DNA from: Varibaculum cambriense
Lineage (GTDB): Bacteria > Actinomycetota > Actinomycetes > Actinomycetales > Actinomycetaceae
Assembly (NCBI RefSeq): GCF_022133705.1
Contig: NZ_JAKNHJ010000013.1
Location: 1 to 64,000, forward strand
Length of the DNA stretch: 64,000 nucleotides
Direction: 5' to 3'
The position numbers and the translations under genes were made by a program. The first letter of the stretch is position 1; the number at the start of each line of letters is the position of its first letter. Under the pieces are notes generated by a model. It worked only from the letters and a program-made list of their open reading frames with translations, had not been told where the DNA came from and made no database searches. Shown here in pieces: positions 33,757 to 44,600 of the stretch.

Positions 33757-33937
33757 GTTTCCGATTATAGATGACTGCGGTTTTTGTCGGCATTTGTACT
33801 CAGGTGCGGCACCTCCGCTATATTTTTGCGCATGGCTTAGATGCCAGGGGAGGAAAATGCGGCAAGTTTCAACTTTCCGGGCAATGTTTTCGATGGACAG
33901 AAGCAATTAGCAGCCTTCTCGGAGGTGCTTATTTTAG

Positions 33938-35047
33938 GTGCGCCGTAATAAACTGCCGGAAACTTTGAAGCGCTATTTCCGCATCCTCCAGATGCCGCAG
34001 GCCTGTAAAACGGATAGGTTAGTGGTTATGAATAGTCCTGCTCTTTCGCGTTATCGCATCGATCTGGATACGGGTTGTCGTCAGTTCGTGCATGTACCCA
34101 GCCTACTGCGAGAGGGCGCGACGGAAGTTTTTGCGGTCTCCGATCGGCGTCGGGTTCTCTTGCCGCTAAGCGACGGAGTCAGTGTAGGCCCGGAAATAGT
34201 GGCCTCCCGCTTCCACGTTTCCGCTCCTTTCGGGACGGGAAGCCTCTACCGTCTTTCTAGCGGTGAGCGGCAGTTTTTAGGACAAATACAGTCCTGGGAC
34301 GAACGTTACCAAACAGGCAAAGCTTGGTACCTGGGCAGAAGCGGTGCCACCAGCCGAGTTGCCCTGTTTATTAATGACCATGAACTGGCAGGACTTGCTG
34401 AACACACGGAAACATCTCTACGACTAATTCCCTTGCGCCAAGTGGGAGCCTTTTTAAACGGTCAAGATGCTGCCATTGCTACCCACGCGACTTGTCTGGG
34501 ACTGTGGCACTTAGATACCAACTATTGCTCGCGTTGCGCCACCCGGCTTGAAATCGCGGCCGCCGGTTGGGAACTTCACTGTCCCCGGTGCGGTGAAATT
34601 ATTTATCCCCGTCAAGACCCTTCCGTAATCGTTGCCATAAATGATGAGGCCGACCGGTTGCTGCTGGCACACAACTCGGCATGGGAGGCTAACTTCTATT
34701 CGGTTATTGCCGGCTATGTAGAAGCCGGGGAATCTTTAGAGGGCGCAGTTCACCGGGAAGTTGGGGAAGAAGTGGGACTGGAAGTCGATGAAGTTCGCTA
34801 TCTAACCTCTCAACCGTGGCCTTACCCGCGTTCGTTGATGTTGGGGTTTTCTGCTCGCTCACGCATCCCCTATTTTATTTTGGATGAAACCGAGATCGAT
34901 CGCGCGTTGTGGGTAACTCGCGCAGAATTCATGGAGTTAGTGGCCAGTAGGCAAATCAGTCCTCCCGGGCCGTCCACAATCGCCTCCAACTTGATTGAAA
35001 ACTGGTTGGGCTCACCAATTGTTCGTCCCCAAGACAACTACCTATAA
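33938..35047 (+). CDS. nudC: NAD-capped RNA / NADH pyrophosphatase (NudC, Nudix)
   Basis: A Nudix hydrolase that splits NADH and NAD-capped RNA into nicotinamide mononucleotide and AMP. A zinc ribbon CSRCATRLEIAAAGWELHCP (cysteines about residues 201-222) precedes the Nudix box GYVEAGESLEGAVHREVGEE (starting about residue 261), and the NudC signature SQPWPYPRSLMLGF follows. From GTG at 33938 (GGAGGT at 33920) it has 369 residues; a later ATG at 34028 would give 339, closer to the usual length, and may be the real start. It heads a cluster with uvrD2, with which its 3' end is nearly contiguous. Confidence 0.93.
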   Translation: MRRNKLPETLKRYFRILQMPQACKTDRLVVMNSPALSRYRIDLDTGCRQFVHVPSLLREGATEVFAVSDRRRVLLPLSDGVSVGPEIVASRFHVSAPFGTGSLYRLSSGERQFLGQIQSWDERYQTGKAWYLGRSGATSRVALFINDHELAGLAEHTETSLRLIPLRQVGAFLNGQDAAIATHATCLGLWHLDTNYCSRCATRLEIAAAGWELHCPRCGEIIYPRQDPSVIVAINDEADRLLLAHNSAWEANFYSVIAGYVEAGESLEGAVHREVGEEVGLEVDEVRYLTSQPWPYPRSLMLGFSARSRIPYFILDETEIDRALWVTRAEFMELVASRQISPPGPSTIASNLIENWLGSPIVRPQDNYL

Positions 35048-35057
35048 GCTGATTGAC

Positions 35058-37103
35058 GTGGAGCAGGCAGAAGAACTCTTAAAACATTTAGACCCTGATC
35101 AGGCAAAAGCTGCCCGGGCTTTGCGCGGCCCAGTATGTATTAGGGCGGGTGCGGGCACCGGTAAAACTCGAGCGATTACCTATCGTATCGCCTATGGGGT
35201 GCGAACCGGGGTCTATAACCCCTATTCGGTTTTAGCCGTGACTTTCACGGTGCGGGCAGCCGCAGAAATGGGGGCACGTTTGCGGCTACTAGGAGTGCAG
35301 GGCGTGCAAGCGCGCACTTTCCACTCGGCGGCTTTGCGCCAGCTCAGGTATTTTTGGCCCACTGCCATCGGTGGGCAGTTACCAAAACTAATAGAGAATA
35401 AATCTTCACTGGTAGGCGCGGTAGCTGCCCGGCTGGGGCTCCCTAAAGAGCGGGCGGCAGTGCGTGATTATTGCGCAGCGATCGAAATGGCCGCGGTGAG
35501 TATGGTCAGTCCTGAAGAATATGGAAAATGGATAAAAAGTACCGGGACGCAGCCACCGGCGGGGATTTCCACTTACGATATGGCTGATATTTTGCGCGGA
35601 TATAGTGAGGCCAAAAGAGAGCGATCCGTTATAGATTTTGAAGACGTACTGGCTTTGACCAGTGGAATGATTGAGGAACGCCCTGATATTGCCCAGCAGA
35701 TCCGCTCCCAATATCGCTTCTTCGTGGTCGATGAGTATCAGGACATTTCACCCCTGCAAAAACACCTGTTAGAGCTGTGGCTGGGAGAGTCGAACCGTGA
35801 TCTTTGTGTAGTGGGGGATGCTGCCCAAACCATTTATTCTTTTGCCGGTGCCACTCCGGAATATTTAGTGAACTTTGCCCAGGAATATCCCGGTGCCCAT
35901 ACGGTTACGCTTTCTCGAGATTACCGCTCGACTCCGCAGATTGTATCCTTGGCGAACGGACTGGTTAATCGAGATAAGCAAACCAAAAAACAGGCAGTAA
36001 AGCTCATCTCGATGCGCGATTCTGGTAGTGCGGTACACTTCGGTCGCTATCCAGATGATGAGGCAGAGGCGGCAGCCATTGCAAAAATGATTAAGGAACG
36101 AATCGAAGCGGGCATTCCTGCTAGCGATATTGCGGTTCTGTTTCGTACCAATGCCCAATCCAGCATGTTTGAAGCAGCTTTGGCGCATAGAGATGTGAAA
36201 TATTGTGTGCGCGGCGCAGAAGGATTCTTTAAACGCCCCGAAGTTTCCGCCCTCCTAAAACAGGCAAGTGTGATTGCCCGCCGCGGGGCGCAAGGCAACC
36301 TCGGAGAAATCGTGGCGGAATTAGCTCGACCTCTCGGGTGGACGCAGCAGGCTCCTGAGGCTCAGGGGGCAATCCTTGATCGTTGGGAGGCGTTAAATAC
36401 TCTGGTCGCGCAGGCGCAGCTCAAAGAGGCAGCGGGATTATCGCTGGCCTCCCTGGTACAGGAATGGCAGGAACTTGCCCAGGCGCAGCTTGACCCTTCT
36501 GGCGGGGGAGTCACCTTGGCGTCTATTCATTCCGCCAAAGGCCTAGAGTGGAAAACTGTTTTCCTGGCGGGAGCCAGCGAGGGGCTGCTGCCGATCACCC
36601 AAGCGAAATCAGGAAAAGAACTGGCAGAAGAACGCCGCCTGTCCTATGTAGCGGTAACTAGGGCGCGCGATGAACTATATGTTAGTTACGCGGAAAAACG
36701 TTCTCTAGACCGTAAGGCTACCCGCGCCTGTTCCCGGTTTTTCTCTCCAGTGTGGCCGCGGGAAGAAACCGCGATGAAAACCGTGCGTACCCCCAGCACG
36801 CGCAAAGATACTAAGCGATTCTTAAATGAGGCCAGTCAGGAAGAGCAAGAACGCTTTGAACGTTTGCGCCAGTGGAGATTACTAGTCTCGCAAGGACAGG
36901 GGAAACCGGCTTATACCGTGTTTTCGGATACCACTTTGCGTGATATTGCCATTGCCAAGCCGCAAACCCTAAAACAGTTGTCACTGCTTAGAGGGATCGG
37001 TCCGGTCAAATTAGAACAGTTCGGGGCGGCCGTTTTAAGAATTTTACGAGGGACGAATCCCGACCAGGTTGCTCACCAGCAGCTGCAAAATCTGTCTGAC
37101 TAG
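35058..37103 (+). CDS. uvrD2: superfamily I DNA helicase UvrD2 with HRDC domain
   Basis: A 3'-5' SF1A helicase of about 681 residues, involved in DNA repair and replication restart. Walker A is GAGTGKTRAITYRI (about residue 32), Walker B VVDEYQDISP (about 222), motif III DAAQTIYSFAGA, motif IV LSRDYRSTPQIV, motif V LASIHSAKGLEWKTVFL (about 485) and motif VI YVAVTRARDELY. A C-terminal HRDC domain (about 595-670, LLRGIGPVKLEQFG) identifies UvrD2 rather than UvrD1/PcrA. I chose GTG at 35058, just past the nudC stop, because the protein then begins MEQAEELLKHLDPDQ; the frame is open from 34995. Its stop overlaps the convergent ThiF gene by 4 bases. Confidence 0.93.
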   Translation: MEQAEELLKHLDPDQAKAARALRGPVCIRAGAGTGKTRAITYRIAYGVRTGVYNPYSVLAVTFTVRAAAEMGARLRLLGVQGVQARTFHSAALRQLRYFWPTAIGGQLPKLIENKSSLVGAVAARLGLPKERAAVRDYCAAIEMAAVSMVSPEEYGKWIKSTGTQPPAGISTYDMADILRGYSEAKRERSVIDFEDVLALTSGMIEERPDIAQQIRSQYRFFVVDEYQDISPLQKHLLELWLGESNRDLCVVGDAAQTIYSFAGATPEYLVNFAQEYPGAHTVTLSRDYRSTPQIVSLANGLVNRDKQTKKQAVKLISMRDSGSAVHFGRYPDDEAEAAAIAKMIKERIEAGIPASDIAVLFRTNAQSSMFEAALAHRDVKYCVRGAEGFFKRPEVSALLKQASVIARRGAQGNLGEIVAELARPLGWTQQAPEAQGAILDRWEALNTLVAQAQLKEAAGLSLASLVQEWQELAQAQLDPSGGGVTLASIHSAKGLEWKTVFLAGASEGLLPITQAKSGKELAEERRLSYVAVTRARDELYVSYAEKRSLDRKATRACSRFFSPVWPREETAMKTVRTPSTRKDTKRFLNEASQEEQERFERLRQWRLLVSQGQGKPAYTVFSDTTLRDIAIAKPQTLKQLSLLRGIGPVKLEQFGAAVLRILRGTNPDQVAHQQLQNLSD

Positions 37104-38041
37104 TCCCGCACGCAACCGCACTGGGGGTGGGGTTGCCATTGTCTAACCTGAGGCAGAGGATCGGCGAGATTGAAAATCCAAGATGCTCCGGTTAGAGATA
37201 GCGGCAGCCCAGATAGATAGTTCAAGATTTCTCGCACCGCAAAAGCGCTGGCATATTCGGATAGAGCAGTGTCGGCCATTACCGGGCCAGCGCAGGCTAA
37301 TTGGGCAGCTATCCGCGGCCACTCCGGATCGATATCTCGTTTGGCCAAATGCTGACATTGTAGGCAACAGGTAGTCCCGGGAATAAACAAAGGGCCAACT
37401 TCAATCTCGGTTTCCCGTTTGATAATCGGCAAGTGGGGGACTCCTCTGTTAATGCAGGCCTTCGCCCAGGCGGGATTAGTAAGGTAGGAACTGATGGCAA
37501 CTTCAATGGTTACCGCTTTATTAGGCAGCTGCTTGTTAACTCCCAAGACTAAGGGAGCCACATCTTGACGCATAGCTCCTAAATAGTCATCTTTATAAAC
37601 GCAAAGATCACGGGTTTTTACCTTGCTTTGATCGCGAAGAATCAGCGAATGAATCCCGCAAGCTACCAGTTTTCGAGTCAGGGTAATTCCTAAAGGTCCC
37701 AGGCCGCTGACTCCCACTAATGCCTGCTTGCGGCTCTTGATCGTGCTATCTGAGCCGTAGAGGTGGAAGGCGCAAGCACAATCACCATCTGGCACCTGAT
37801 GCTTGGCAACGAGACCTCCATCTTTAAGTATTTGTAGAATGTCCTTGATTTCCTGCTTGTTTTCTGGAAAGCGGCGGTCTAAATGGGAGTTGTACCAACT
37901 TTGTTTCTCAAAAAGCCACTTGAGAATGGCGATATGCACCGGGCTGAGTCCCTTAACTAAGAAGCTATTACGTCCTCCAGTGCCAAATTGTGCCTGACCG
38001 CCGGAACGAAGCAGCATTACCGAGCCGTTAATCAATCTCAT
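37100..38041 (-). CDS. ThiF/E1-like adenylyltransferase-fold protein
   Basis: A 313-residue protein with an E1-like Rossmann domain. The nucleotide loop is GVSGLGPLGITLTRKLVACG (about residues 108-127), with LILRDQSKV after it. Zinc cysteines are in CCLQCQ (about 226-231) and PQCGC near the C-terminus. Residues 1-100 resemble the winged-helix leader-binding region found in cyclodehydratases of thiazole/oxazole-modified peptides. E1-like enzymes adenylate a carboxyl end, but the catalytic Arg/Asp set is not clearly complete here and no precursor peptide or YcaO partner lies nearby. Relatives next to uvrD2 are widespread in actinobacteria and of unknown role. Confidence 0.75.
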   Translation of the reverse strand: MRLINGSVMLLRSGGQAQFGTGGRNSFLVKGLSPVHIAILKWLFEKQSWYNSHLDRRFPENKQEIKDILQILKDGGLVAKHQVPDGDCACAFHLYGSDSTIKSRKQALVGVSGLGPLGITLTRKLVACGIHSLILRDQSKVKTRDLCVYKDDYLGAMRQDVAPLVLGVNKQLPNKAVTIEVAISSYLTNPAWAKACINRGVPHLPIIKRETEIEVGPLFIPGTTCCLQCQHLAKRDIDPEWPRIAAQLACAGPVMADTALSEYASAFAVREILNYLSGLPLSLTGASWIFNLADPLPQVRQWQPHPQCGCVRD

Positions 38042-38115
38042 GCTTCCAGCATTCCAGAAGGAAAAAGGGCGACGCTAGAGTGGGTTAAAAACTGTGGATA
38101 TTTTATTATTAAACT

Positions 38116-39741
38116 CTATTTAGCTGTGCCTGCCGATGGGGAATCGTTTTCATCATCCCTATCTGTGCGGCCAGAATCCTCATCATTTTGATCCCCAGCG
38201 GATCCCTTTGATTCGTTTTCTGAGGCGTGATTGCCGCCTACCAGTTGATCGCCCTGGGAATCCACCTCGGGGGTTAGCCCTTGTGCCCATCCCAACGTAC
38301 CAGAAAGTAAAGAATCTAAATCTTGATCTACCTGGTCTTTTTCTGGTTCCTCCCCGCTTTGGCTCATGAAGCTCTCGGGATCGGTTAGATCTGGCAGAGT
38401 TGGAATCATATCTGGATGGGACCAAACTTGATCGCGCTGGCGCATTCCTTGTTCATTTAGCAACCGTGACCACAGTGAGGCCGCTTGCCGGGAGTACTTA
38501 GGTCTCAGCTCCATTCCGATAAGCGGTTTTAAGACTTTCTCGATCGGGGAGGTAGTTGCACGCCGCCTGCGCAGCAATTCCCGTAACTGGATGACGTGGG
38601 CAAGGTTAGGCATACAGGCTCGCGTGGAGACCTCGTCAACCCACCCTTCAATCAGTGCCAAGACGGTCTGCAAATCCTCCATAGCTTGCCGCTGGGTTGC
38701 GGTTTCTTCAGATGCAAAAATATCTACCGACAGACCCAGCCCCAAATTGGCGGGATCAAAGTTCCCCAATGGGAGGCCGATTAAGCCTTCTTGCTCTCCC
38801 ATTTGTTCTTGCAGGCGATCTTGTAAATCCCGCACTGACCGGTCGATAGCTTCCGGATCGATCCGAATTTCTTGCGCATACCGGGCAAGCAGCCGCGACA
38901 ACTTGTGGCGTAGCCAGGGAACAGAATGGAAAAGGCGCGCATGGGCGGCCTCGCGTACCGCCAGATATTGGCCGACCTCTTCCTCGGTAATCTCTAAATC
39001 CTGGGCAAAACTCGTGATATTTACCGGCACCAGTCCCATGATTTTTTCCTTCGCCAAGGGAATGCCGATATCGGTAGAGCCAAAAGCAACTTGCGCTATC
39101 TGTCCCATGGCTTGTCCAATCTGGACTGCAAATAACCCGGCTGCCAGGTTCTTTAGCAGTGAATCGGGATCCATAGGACCGATAATTTGTCCGATCCCCG
39201 GAATCGCTGCCGAAGCTTTCATCTCTTCTGGGTCGATTCCTTGCCGCTCAAATTGTTCCGCAATGGCCTCGGTAAAGGCGCGTACCACATTGGCAATCAC
39301 CGGTTCGGTCAGGCGCTGCCAAGCGGGGACAGTGGCTTGAATCCATTCTCGAGGCGTCCACGCTACCCGTTCACTAGCGGTCGGGCTCAAGGTAGTGGCC
39401 GTGTCTAGCCATAAGTCTGCAACCGACAGCTGTTCGCGTACCTTCTGCGCCTGAGCTGCGCTAGTGGGAGTAAAACTGGGGAGACGGGAAGCTGCTACTT
39501 CCACCGCCGCATCCCAATTCACGGCTTCTTTGCGAGGGGCAAAGAAATGTTTCAGCTGGCTTGCCCCGAAGCTGGATCCGCCGGGGAAAGGAAAGGGCAT
39601 CGCGGTGCCGGCGAGCTTTTCGGGGTCGATTCCATTTGCTTGAAGCTGCTGGAAAGCGTCCTCAGCGGCTTCTTCTCCCAGCATTTTCTTGAGGATTTGG
39701 AACCATTCTGGTCTCTGCTCCTGGCCATTAGCTTCGCTCAA
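38116..39741 (-). CDS. DUF2342 zinc-metallopeptidase-like protein
   Basis: A 541-residue cytoplasmic protein of the actinobacterial DUF2342 family, annotated as zinc-dependent metalloprotease or hydrolase without proven activity. The conserved segment VREAAHARLFHSVPWLRHKL (about residues 285-304) holds the two His of the presumed metal site in place of a canonical H-E-x-x-H. The domain covers about 70-430. The C-terminal 90 residues are acidic and of low complexity (SENESKGSAGDQNDEDSGRT region), probably disordered. It is divergent from the PDZ/Lon-type protease gene, a conserved arrangement. Confidence 0.85.
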   Translation of the reverse strand: MSEANGQEQRPEWFQILKKMLGEEAAEDAFQQLQANGIDPEKLAGTAMPFPFPGGSSFGASQLKHFFAPRKEAVNWDAAVEVAASRLPSFTPTSAAQAQKVREQLSVADLWLDTATTLSPTASERVAWTPREWIQATVPAWQRLTEPVIANVVRAFTEAIAEQFERQGIDPEEMKASAAIPGIGQIIGPMDPDSLLKNLAAGLFAVQIGQAMGQIAQVAFGSTDIGIPLAKEKIMGLVPVNITSFAQDLEITEEEVGQYLAVREAAHARLFHSVPWLRHKLSRLLARYAQEIRIDPEAIDRSVRDLQDRLQEQMGEQEGLIGLPLGNFDPANLGLGLSVDIFASEETATQRQAMEDLQTVLALIEGWVDEVSTRACMPNLAHVIQLRELLRRRRATTSPIEKVLKPLIGMELRPKYSRQAASLWSRLLNEQGMRQRDQVWSHPDMIPTLPDLTDPESFMSQSGEEPEKDQVDQDLDSLLSGTLGWAQGLTPEVDSQGDQLVGGNHASENESKGSAGDQNDEDSGRTDRDDENDSPSAGTAK

Positions 39742-39865
39742 GTGCTGCCCACCCCCTAAAATAGACTACGTTCTTAAGATTATCGGTATTGTGAGTTGGG
39801 GACTAGGCACGCGAGAGAGTTTCGCCTTGGGCAAAGCCGATTTTAAACTTCGGGAAGGAGGAAGA

Positions 39866-40957
39866 GTGAAGAGTAAACGCTCTGATAAGTCGCGCCGGCA
39901 AGGACGCATTGGAAAAGCCATGATGGCGCTGTCGGTTATCGGATTCTTGATTCTTGGCGTTGTCGTTCGCGCGCCCTACGTAATTGAATCTCCCGGCCCA
40001 ACTTTCAACGTTCTTGGCACTCAGTCTGGCCACGGGCAAATCATTAAAGTTGCAGGCGCTAAAACCTATCCCACCAAAGGACAGTTACGGATGGTAACCG
40101 TTTCCCTGCGCGGAGGGCCAGGAACCCACGTTACCTATGCGGAAGTCCTGCTGGCGAAAATGCGATCAGACAGCGAAGTGTTACCCGAATCTGCGGTTTA
40201 TCCCGCGGGGGCAACTGCCAAACAAGTACAGCAGGTTTCTCAGGCACAAATGGAAGATTCCCAACTGAGCGCAAAAGTAGCGGCGCTTAGCGAGTTAGGC
40301 TACCAAGTTCCAGCCAAGTTTAAAGTTACCGGAGTGGGGGAGGACTCCGATTTTCAGGGTAAACTTAAAGAGAACGATATTTTGCAGGAGGTTACCTTTC
40401 GCGGGAAGACTCAGGCATTGAATCAAGCGAGTATGCTTTTCGATATTTTGGAGGACGCAGCGCCGGGAACTACCCTCGAGTTCAAGGTTCAGCGTGCGGG
40501 GAAGAATCTCTCGATTAGTGGGAAAACCCGCAAACCTACCGATGGTCGCAATGGTTCCCAACTAGGTATCTATCTAGATCCCCAAGCAAAACTGCCGGTA
40601 GATATTAAAATCGCTCTCCAGGAAGTGGGAGGTCCCTCAGCGGGAACTATGTTTGCGCTGGGAATAATTGACCGGATGACCGCTAAGTCTTTGACCGGCG
40701 GCAAAGAGATTTCTGGTACCGGCGCGATTGCCTATGGGGGACAGGTGCTGGCAATTTCGGGAATTCCCCAAAAAATGGCAGGCGCTAAAGAGGACGGTGC
40801 TCACTGGTTTTTGTTGCCGCAAGCCAATTGCGATCAGGTAAAACCGATAGCAGGAATCCGGGCGGTACCGGTACAAGATCTACAGCAGGCACGGGAGGTT
40901 AGCGAGCAAATCGCAGCCAATAATTTTAAGAATCTGCCGCGCTGCCCGGCTGGCTAA
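39866..40957 (+). CDS. membrane-anchored PDZ and Lon-type serine protease (YlbL family)
   Basis: A 363-residue protein. A basic N-terminus and one membrane helix (about residues 15-35, AMMALSVIGFLILGVVV) anchor an extracytoplasmic part with a PDZ domain (about 155-215, VGEDSDFQGKLKENDILQ) and an S16 Lon-like proteolytic domain. The catalytic Ser lies in GGPSAGTMFALG (about 253) and the Lys in IPQKMAGAKEDGA (about 300), an intact dyad. GTG at 39866 with AAGGAGG at 39855-39861 is clearly the start. It is thought to degrade or process envelope proteins. The 3' end overlaps the convergent PPA1309 gene by 32 bases. Confidence 0.9.
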   Translation: MKSKRSDKSRRQGRIGKAMMALSVIGFLILGVVVRAPYVIESPGPTFNVLGTQSGHGQIIKVAGAKTYPTKGQLRMVTVSLRGGPGTHVTYAEVLLAKMRSDSEVLPESAVYPAGATAKQVQQVSQAQMEDSQLSAKVAALSELGYQVPAKFKVTGVGEDSDFQGKLKENDILQEVTFRGKTQALNQASMLFDILEDAAPGTTLEFKVQRAGKNLSISGKTRKPTDGRNGSQLGIYLDPQAKLPVDIKIALQEVGGPSAGTMFALGIIDRMTAKSLTGGKEISGTGAIAYGGQVLAISGIPQKMAGAKEDGAHWFLLPQANCDQVKPIAGIRAVPVQDLQQAREVSEQIAANNFKNLPRCPAG

Positions 40958-41531
40958 CTAGCTGCGCTAGTTCGGCATCACTAACTAACATCGCTTTTAA
41001 TACTTCCAGCAGTTCCGGAACGATGTTATCGCCTTGTGCCACCATGTCGTCACTGTCTTCGCTGCGTGCCCTAGAAGCGCACCAGGTATTTCCATCGCGG
41101 GTAGCGGCGGCTACGATCCGCACATCTTGGCGGCTAGGATGCGCTAGTAAGAACTTCTCCCGCTCCTTCGGGTCTTGAGGCGCTTCGGCATCGGCTTGGG
41201 GGGAAACCAAAAAACGTTCCATCGCGACAGCCACTCCCGCCACGTCCTCGCCAAAAACTAGATGCCCGAGAGTATCCATTAGATCTGCAGGAAGGTGGTC
41301 TTGAAGAACCGCGGTTAAATGCTGCGGATTTTCAGATAGGGCGGCTCGTAGTTGCTTAGCCTGAGCCCCATCCATTTCCGCCTCTAGTTGCGGAAAAATA
41401 TCCTTGGTGGGTACCAGGGCAAAGAGGCTCGGAGATTGATCCCATCCCAGCTGAGCTACATCTTTTTCTAGGGAGGAAACCGCTAAGCGCAGGGATAGTT
41501 GCGCGGAAGATAGATCCGATGAAGTGTCCAT
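40926..41531 (-). CDS. PPA1309 family protein
   Basis: A 201-residue cytoplasmic protein of an actinobacterial family named after a Cutibacterium protein; the function is unknown. The typical start is LRLAVSSLEKDVAQLGWDQSPSLFALVPT (about residues 14-42; only the LGWDQ-P-LFALV core is diagnostic), and GHLVFGEDVAGVAVAMERF lies near residue 95. It is strongly acidic overall. The gene is convergent with the Lon-type protease and divergent from the UPF0182 gene, a neighbourhood found across actinobacteria. Confidence 0.82.
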   Translation of the reverse strand: MDTSSDLSSAQLSLRLAVSSLEKDVAQLGWDQSPSLFALVPTKDIFPQLEAEMDGAQAKQLRAALSENPQHLTAVLQDHLPADLMDTLGHLVFGEDVAGVAVAMERFLVSPQADAEAPQDPKEREKFLLAHPSRQDVRIVAAATRDGNTWCASRARSEDSDDMVAQGDNIVPELLEVLKAMLVSDAELAQLVSQPGSAADS

Positions 41532-41649
41532 GTTGCTATGTTGCCATCTTAGCCAAGGTAGCGGCTAGTCCACTTTCCTGGGGTGAGTAATAACCGCAAA
41601 CGTGAAAGAATGCGTTAAGGAAAATGTTGAGCAGAACCCGGAGGGGCTC

Positions 41650-44600
41650 GTGAGTAACGATTTATTTGGAAATCTTGGCTTCAGTGGCGGCAAAGGCGGT
41701 GGCTTTCCCGGCTTTCCCGGTGGATTTGGAGCCGGTAAAGACGGCGGAAACGGTCGCGGCGGCTCTGGAAGAGCCGGTGGCAATGGAAATAGGCCATTAC
41801 CGAAAATAAAGTTCAAAAAACCGGGGCCTCTTGGTATCGCTATTGGCGTAATCGTAGCGCTAGTGGTGTTACTGCTGGTGGCTTCGGCCGTGTGGACCGA
41901 GGTTTTGTGGTTCCGCCAAACTGGATATTTGCGGGTACTGCTTACCCAGTGGATTGCCGCTGGAGGAATGTTTATAGTGGCTTTCCTGATTGCATGGGCA
42001 ATTTTGGCAGTCAACTTGCATGTTGCCTACCGTAACCGTCCGGAAATGGGAACCATCGCTTCATCTATTCGATCATATCGTTCCACTATTACCCGCCATC
42101 ACCGCGGTATTTTCTTAGGAATTCCGGCCTTGATTGCCCTATTCCTGGCAACCGGGATGGCTGCTAGTTGGCGGCAAGTGCTGGTGGCGTTCACCGGCGG
42201 TTCTTTCGGGAAGAAAGATCCGCAATTCGGTTTTGATATTTCTTTCTTTGTGTTCCGTTTACCGTTGATCGATATGGCGGTCACCTTTTTGCTGACTCTG
42301 CTAGGTGTTTCGCTAGTTGCCTGTCTGATTTGTTACTACCTATTGGGGGCAATGACGGTAACTCCCAAAGCTAAAGCTACTCGCGGTGCCCGTATTCATA
42401 TGGGTGTTTTGCTGGCGATCTCTTCGGTGATGGTGGGGATAACTTATGTCATCGACCGCTGGACTATGGTTTATGGGCAAAACTCGCCGACCGATGGAGC
42501 TATGTATACCGATGTGCATGCGATTATTCCGGCACGTACGATTTTGGCAGTTATCGCTTTGATTGTGGCGGCACTGTTTGTGTTCGCCGCCTTCAGGGGT
42601 GGCTGGTATCTGCCGGCCGCGGGCATTGCAGTAACCGTGGTATCTGCCCTGGTGATTGGGGCGGGATATCCGTTTATTATCCAACAGTTCCGGGTTCGCC
42701 CCAACGAGCGGGAGCTGGAAAGCCAATATATCGACCGTAATATCAAAGCCACTTTGGATGCCTTCGGGATGAAGGATCTGGATTTGATTTCCTACGACCA
42801 GGTCACCAATGAAACCAGCGCTAACCAGCTGCGTCAGGATGCTGACTCTACTCAGCAGATCCGGCTTTTAGATCCGGAAATTATTTCCCCGGCGGTACGG
42901 CAGATGAAACAGTCGCGCCCTTACTACTCTTTCCCAGATCAGTTTGCGGTTGACCGTTACAACTTCCCGGATAAAGACGGAAAAATGGAAAAGCGTGACA
43001 CCGTGATTGCGGTACGCGATATTAACTTGAACGGGTTGGCGCAGTCTCAACGCAACTGGGTAAATGACCACACGGTTTACACTCACGGTTTCGGGGTAGT
43101 AGCCGCCTACGGTAACCAGGTGACCTCCGAAGGGTTGCCTTCCTATTGGGAATCCTCGCTCTCCGATAAAGAGTCAGGGGATATCGGTGATTACGAGAAA
43201 CGGATCTACTTCTCGCAAGCCTCTCCCGAATACTCAATTGTAGGCGCGCCTAAGGGGGCGGATCCTAAAGAGTTGGATTACCAAGACGCAAAGAATAATA
43301 AACAGGTTTACACCACTTTCGATGGTGACGGCGGGCCTCAGGTTGGAAACTTCCTAAATAAGGTGCTCTATGCATTGAAATTCCGCTCAACAGATCTGTT
43401 CTTCTCTGACCAGATCAACAGCGAATCGCAGATTCTTTATGACCGGGATCCGGCTACGCGGGTGGCCAAAGTTGCCCCCTACCTCACTTTGGATTCTCGG
43501 GCATATCCTGCGATCGTGAATATGGATGGCAAGAAAGGCGAGAAGAAACGGCTGGTGTGGATTGTGGATGCCTACACCACCACTGATTCTTATCCGTATT
43601 CTCAGCATATTAACCTCACGGATGCCACCGCCGATACGGCGACTGCGAGAACTGCCCAGTTCGCGGTGCAAAATAACGTGAATTACATGCGTAACTCGGT
43701 AAAGGCTGTGGTGGATGCCTATGACGGTTCGGTACAGCTATATCAGTGGGATAAAGAAGATCCGATCCTGAAAGCGTGGCAAAAGATTTATCCCGGTCAG
43801 ATTAAGCCGCTATCGGAGATTAGCGGGGATTTGATGAGTCACTTGCGTTACCCGGAGGATTACTTCAAAGCCCAGCGCTCTTTGCTAGCTAACTATCACG
43901 TCACCAATCCTTCAGAGTTCTACACCGGTGGTGACCAGTGGAAACTATCTGAAGACCCCACGGCAACTTCTCGTGAGCTGGAGGGCTCTGGCAAACTGCA
44001 GCCGCCCTATTACCTAACGATGAAGATGCCCACCGGTAAAAACACCGATCAGGGGAGTGCCGAGTTCTCCCTGACTTCCGTGTTTATCCCGGGTGGTGAA
44101 GGCCGGCGCGCCGCCATGGCGGGCTTCCTTGCTGTCGATTCTGAAACCGGCAACGAGAAAGGCAAGGTGCGCGAAGGCTACGGCAAGATGCGGCTTTTGG
44201 CTTTGCCTTCCGACACTACCGTTCCCGGCCCCGGGCAGGTACAAAACACCTTCAACTCCGATCCGGAAGTTAACCGGGAACTGAACTTGCAGGATCAGCA
44301 AGGTTCTAGAGTTATCCGCGGCAACCTGCTGACTTTGCCAGTAGGGGGCGGTCTGCTCTATGTGCAGCCGGTCTATGTGCAATCCACCGGTACCACCCAG
44401 TATCCGCAGCTAAGAAGCGTATTGGTTGGCTTCGGTGACAAAGTCGGGTTCGCGCCTACCTTGAAAGAAGCCCTAGATCAGGTATTCGGGGGAGATTCTG
44501 GAGCGGTTACTGCCTCCAATGACGGTAATAAGAAAGCTCCGGCAGCGAAAGGTAAAGCGGGAGAAGCAACTGCTAAAGCTCCCAGTGCGCAAGAGAAGCT

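Noticed and set aside
33757-33906. 50-residue N-terminal extension of RNase PH
   Set aside because: The extension does not resemble the family and a GTG start gives the normal length.
38591-39340. 250-residue plus-strand frame opposite DUF2342
   Set aside because: Ser/Arg-rich composition typical of an antisense shadow; the minus-strand protein is conserved.
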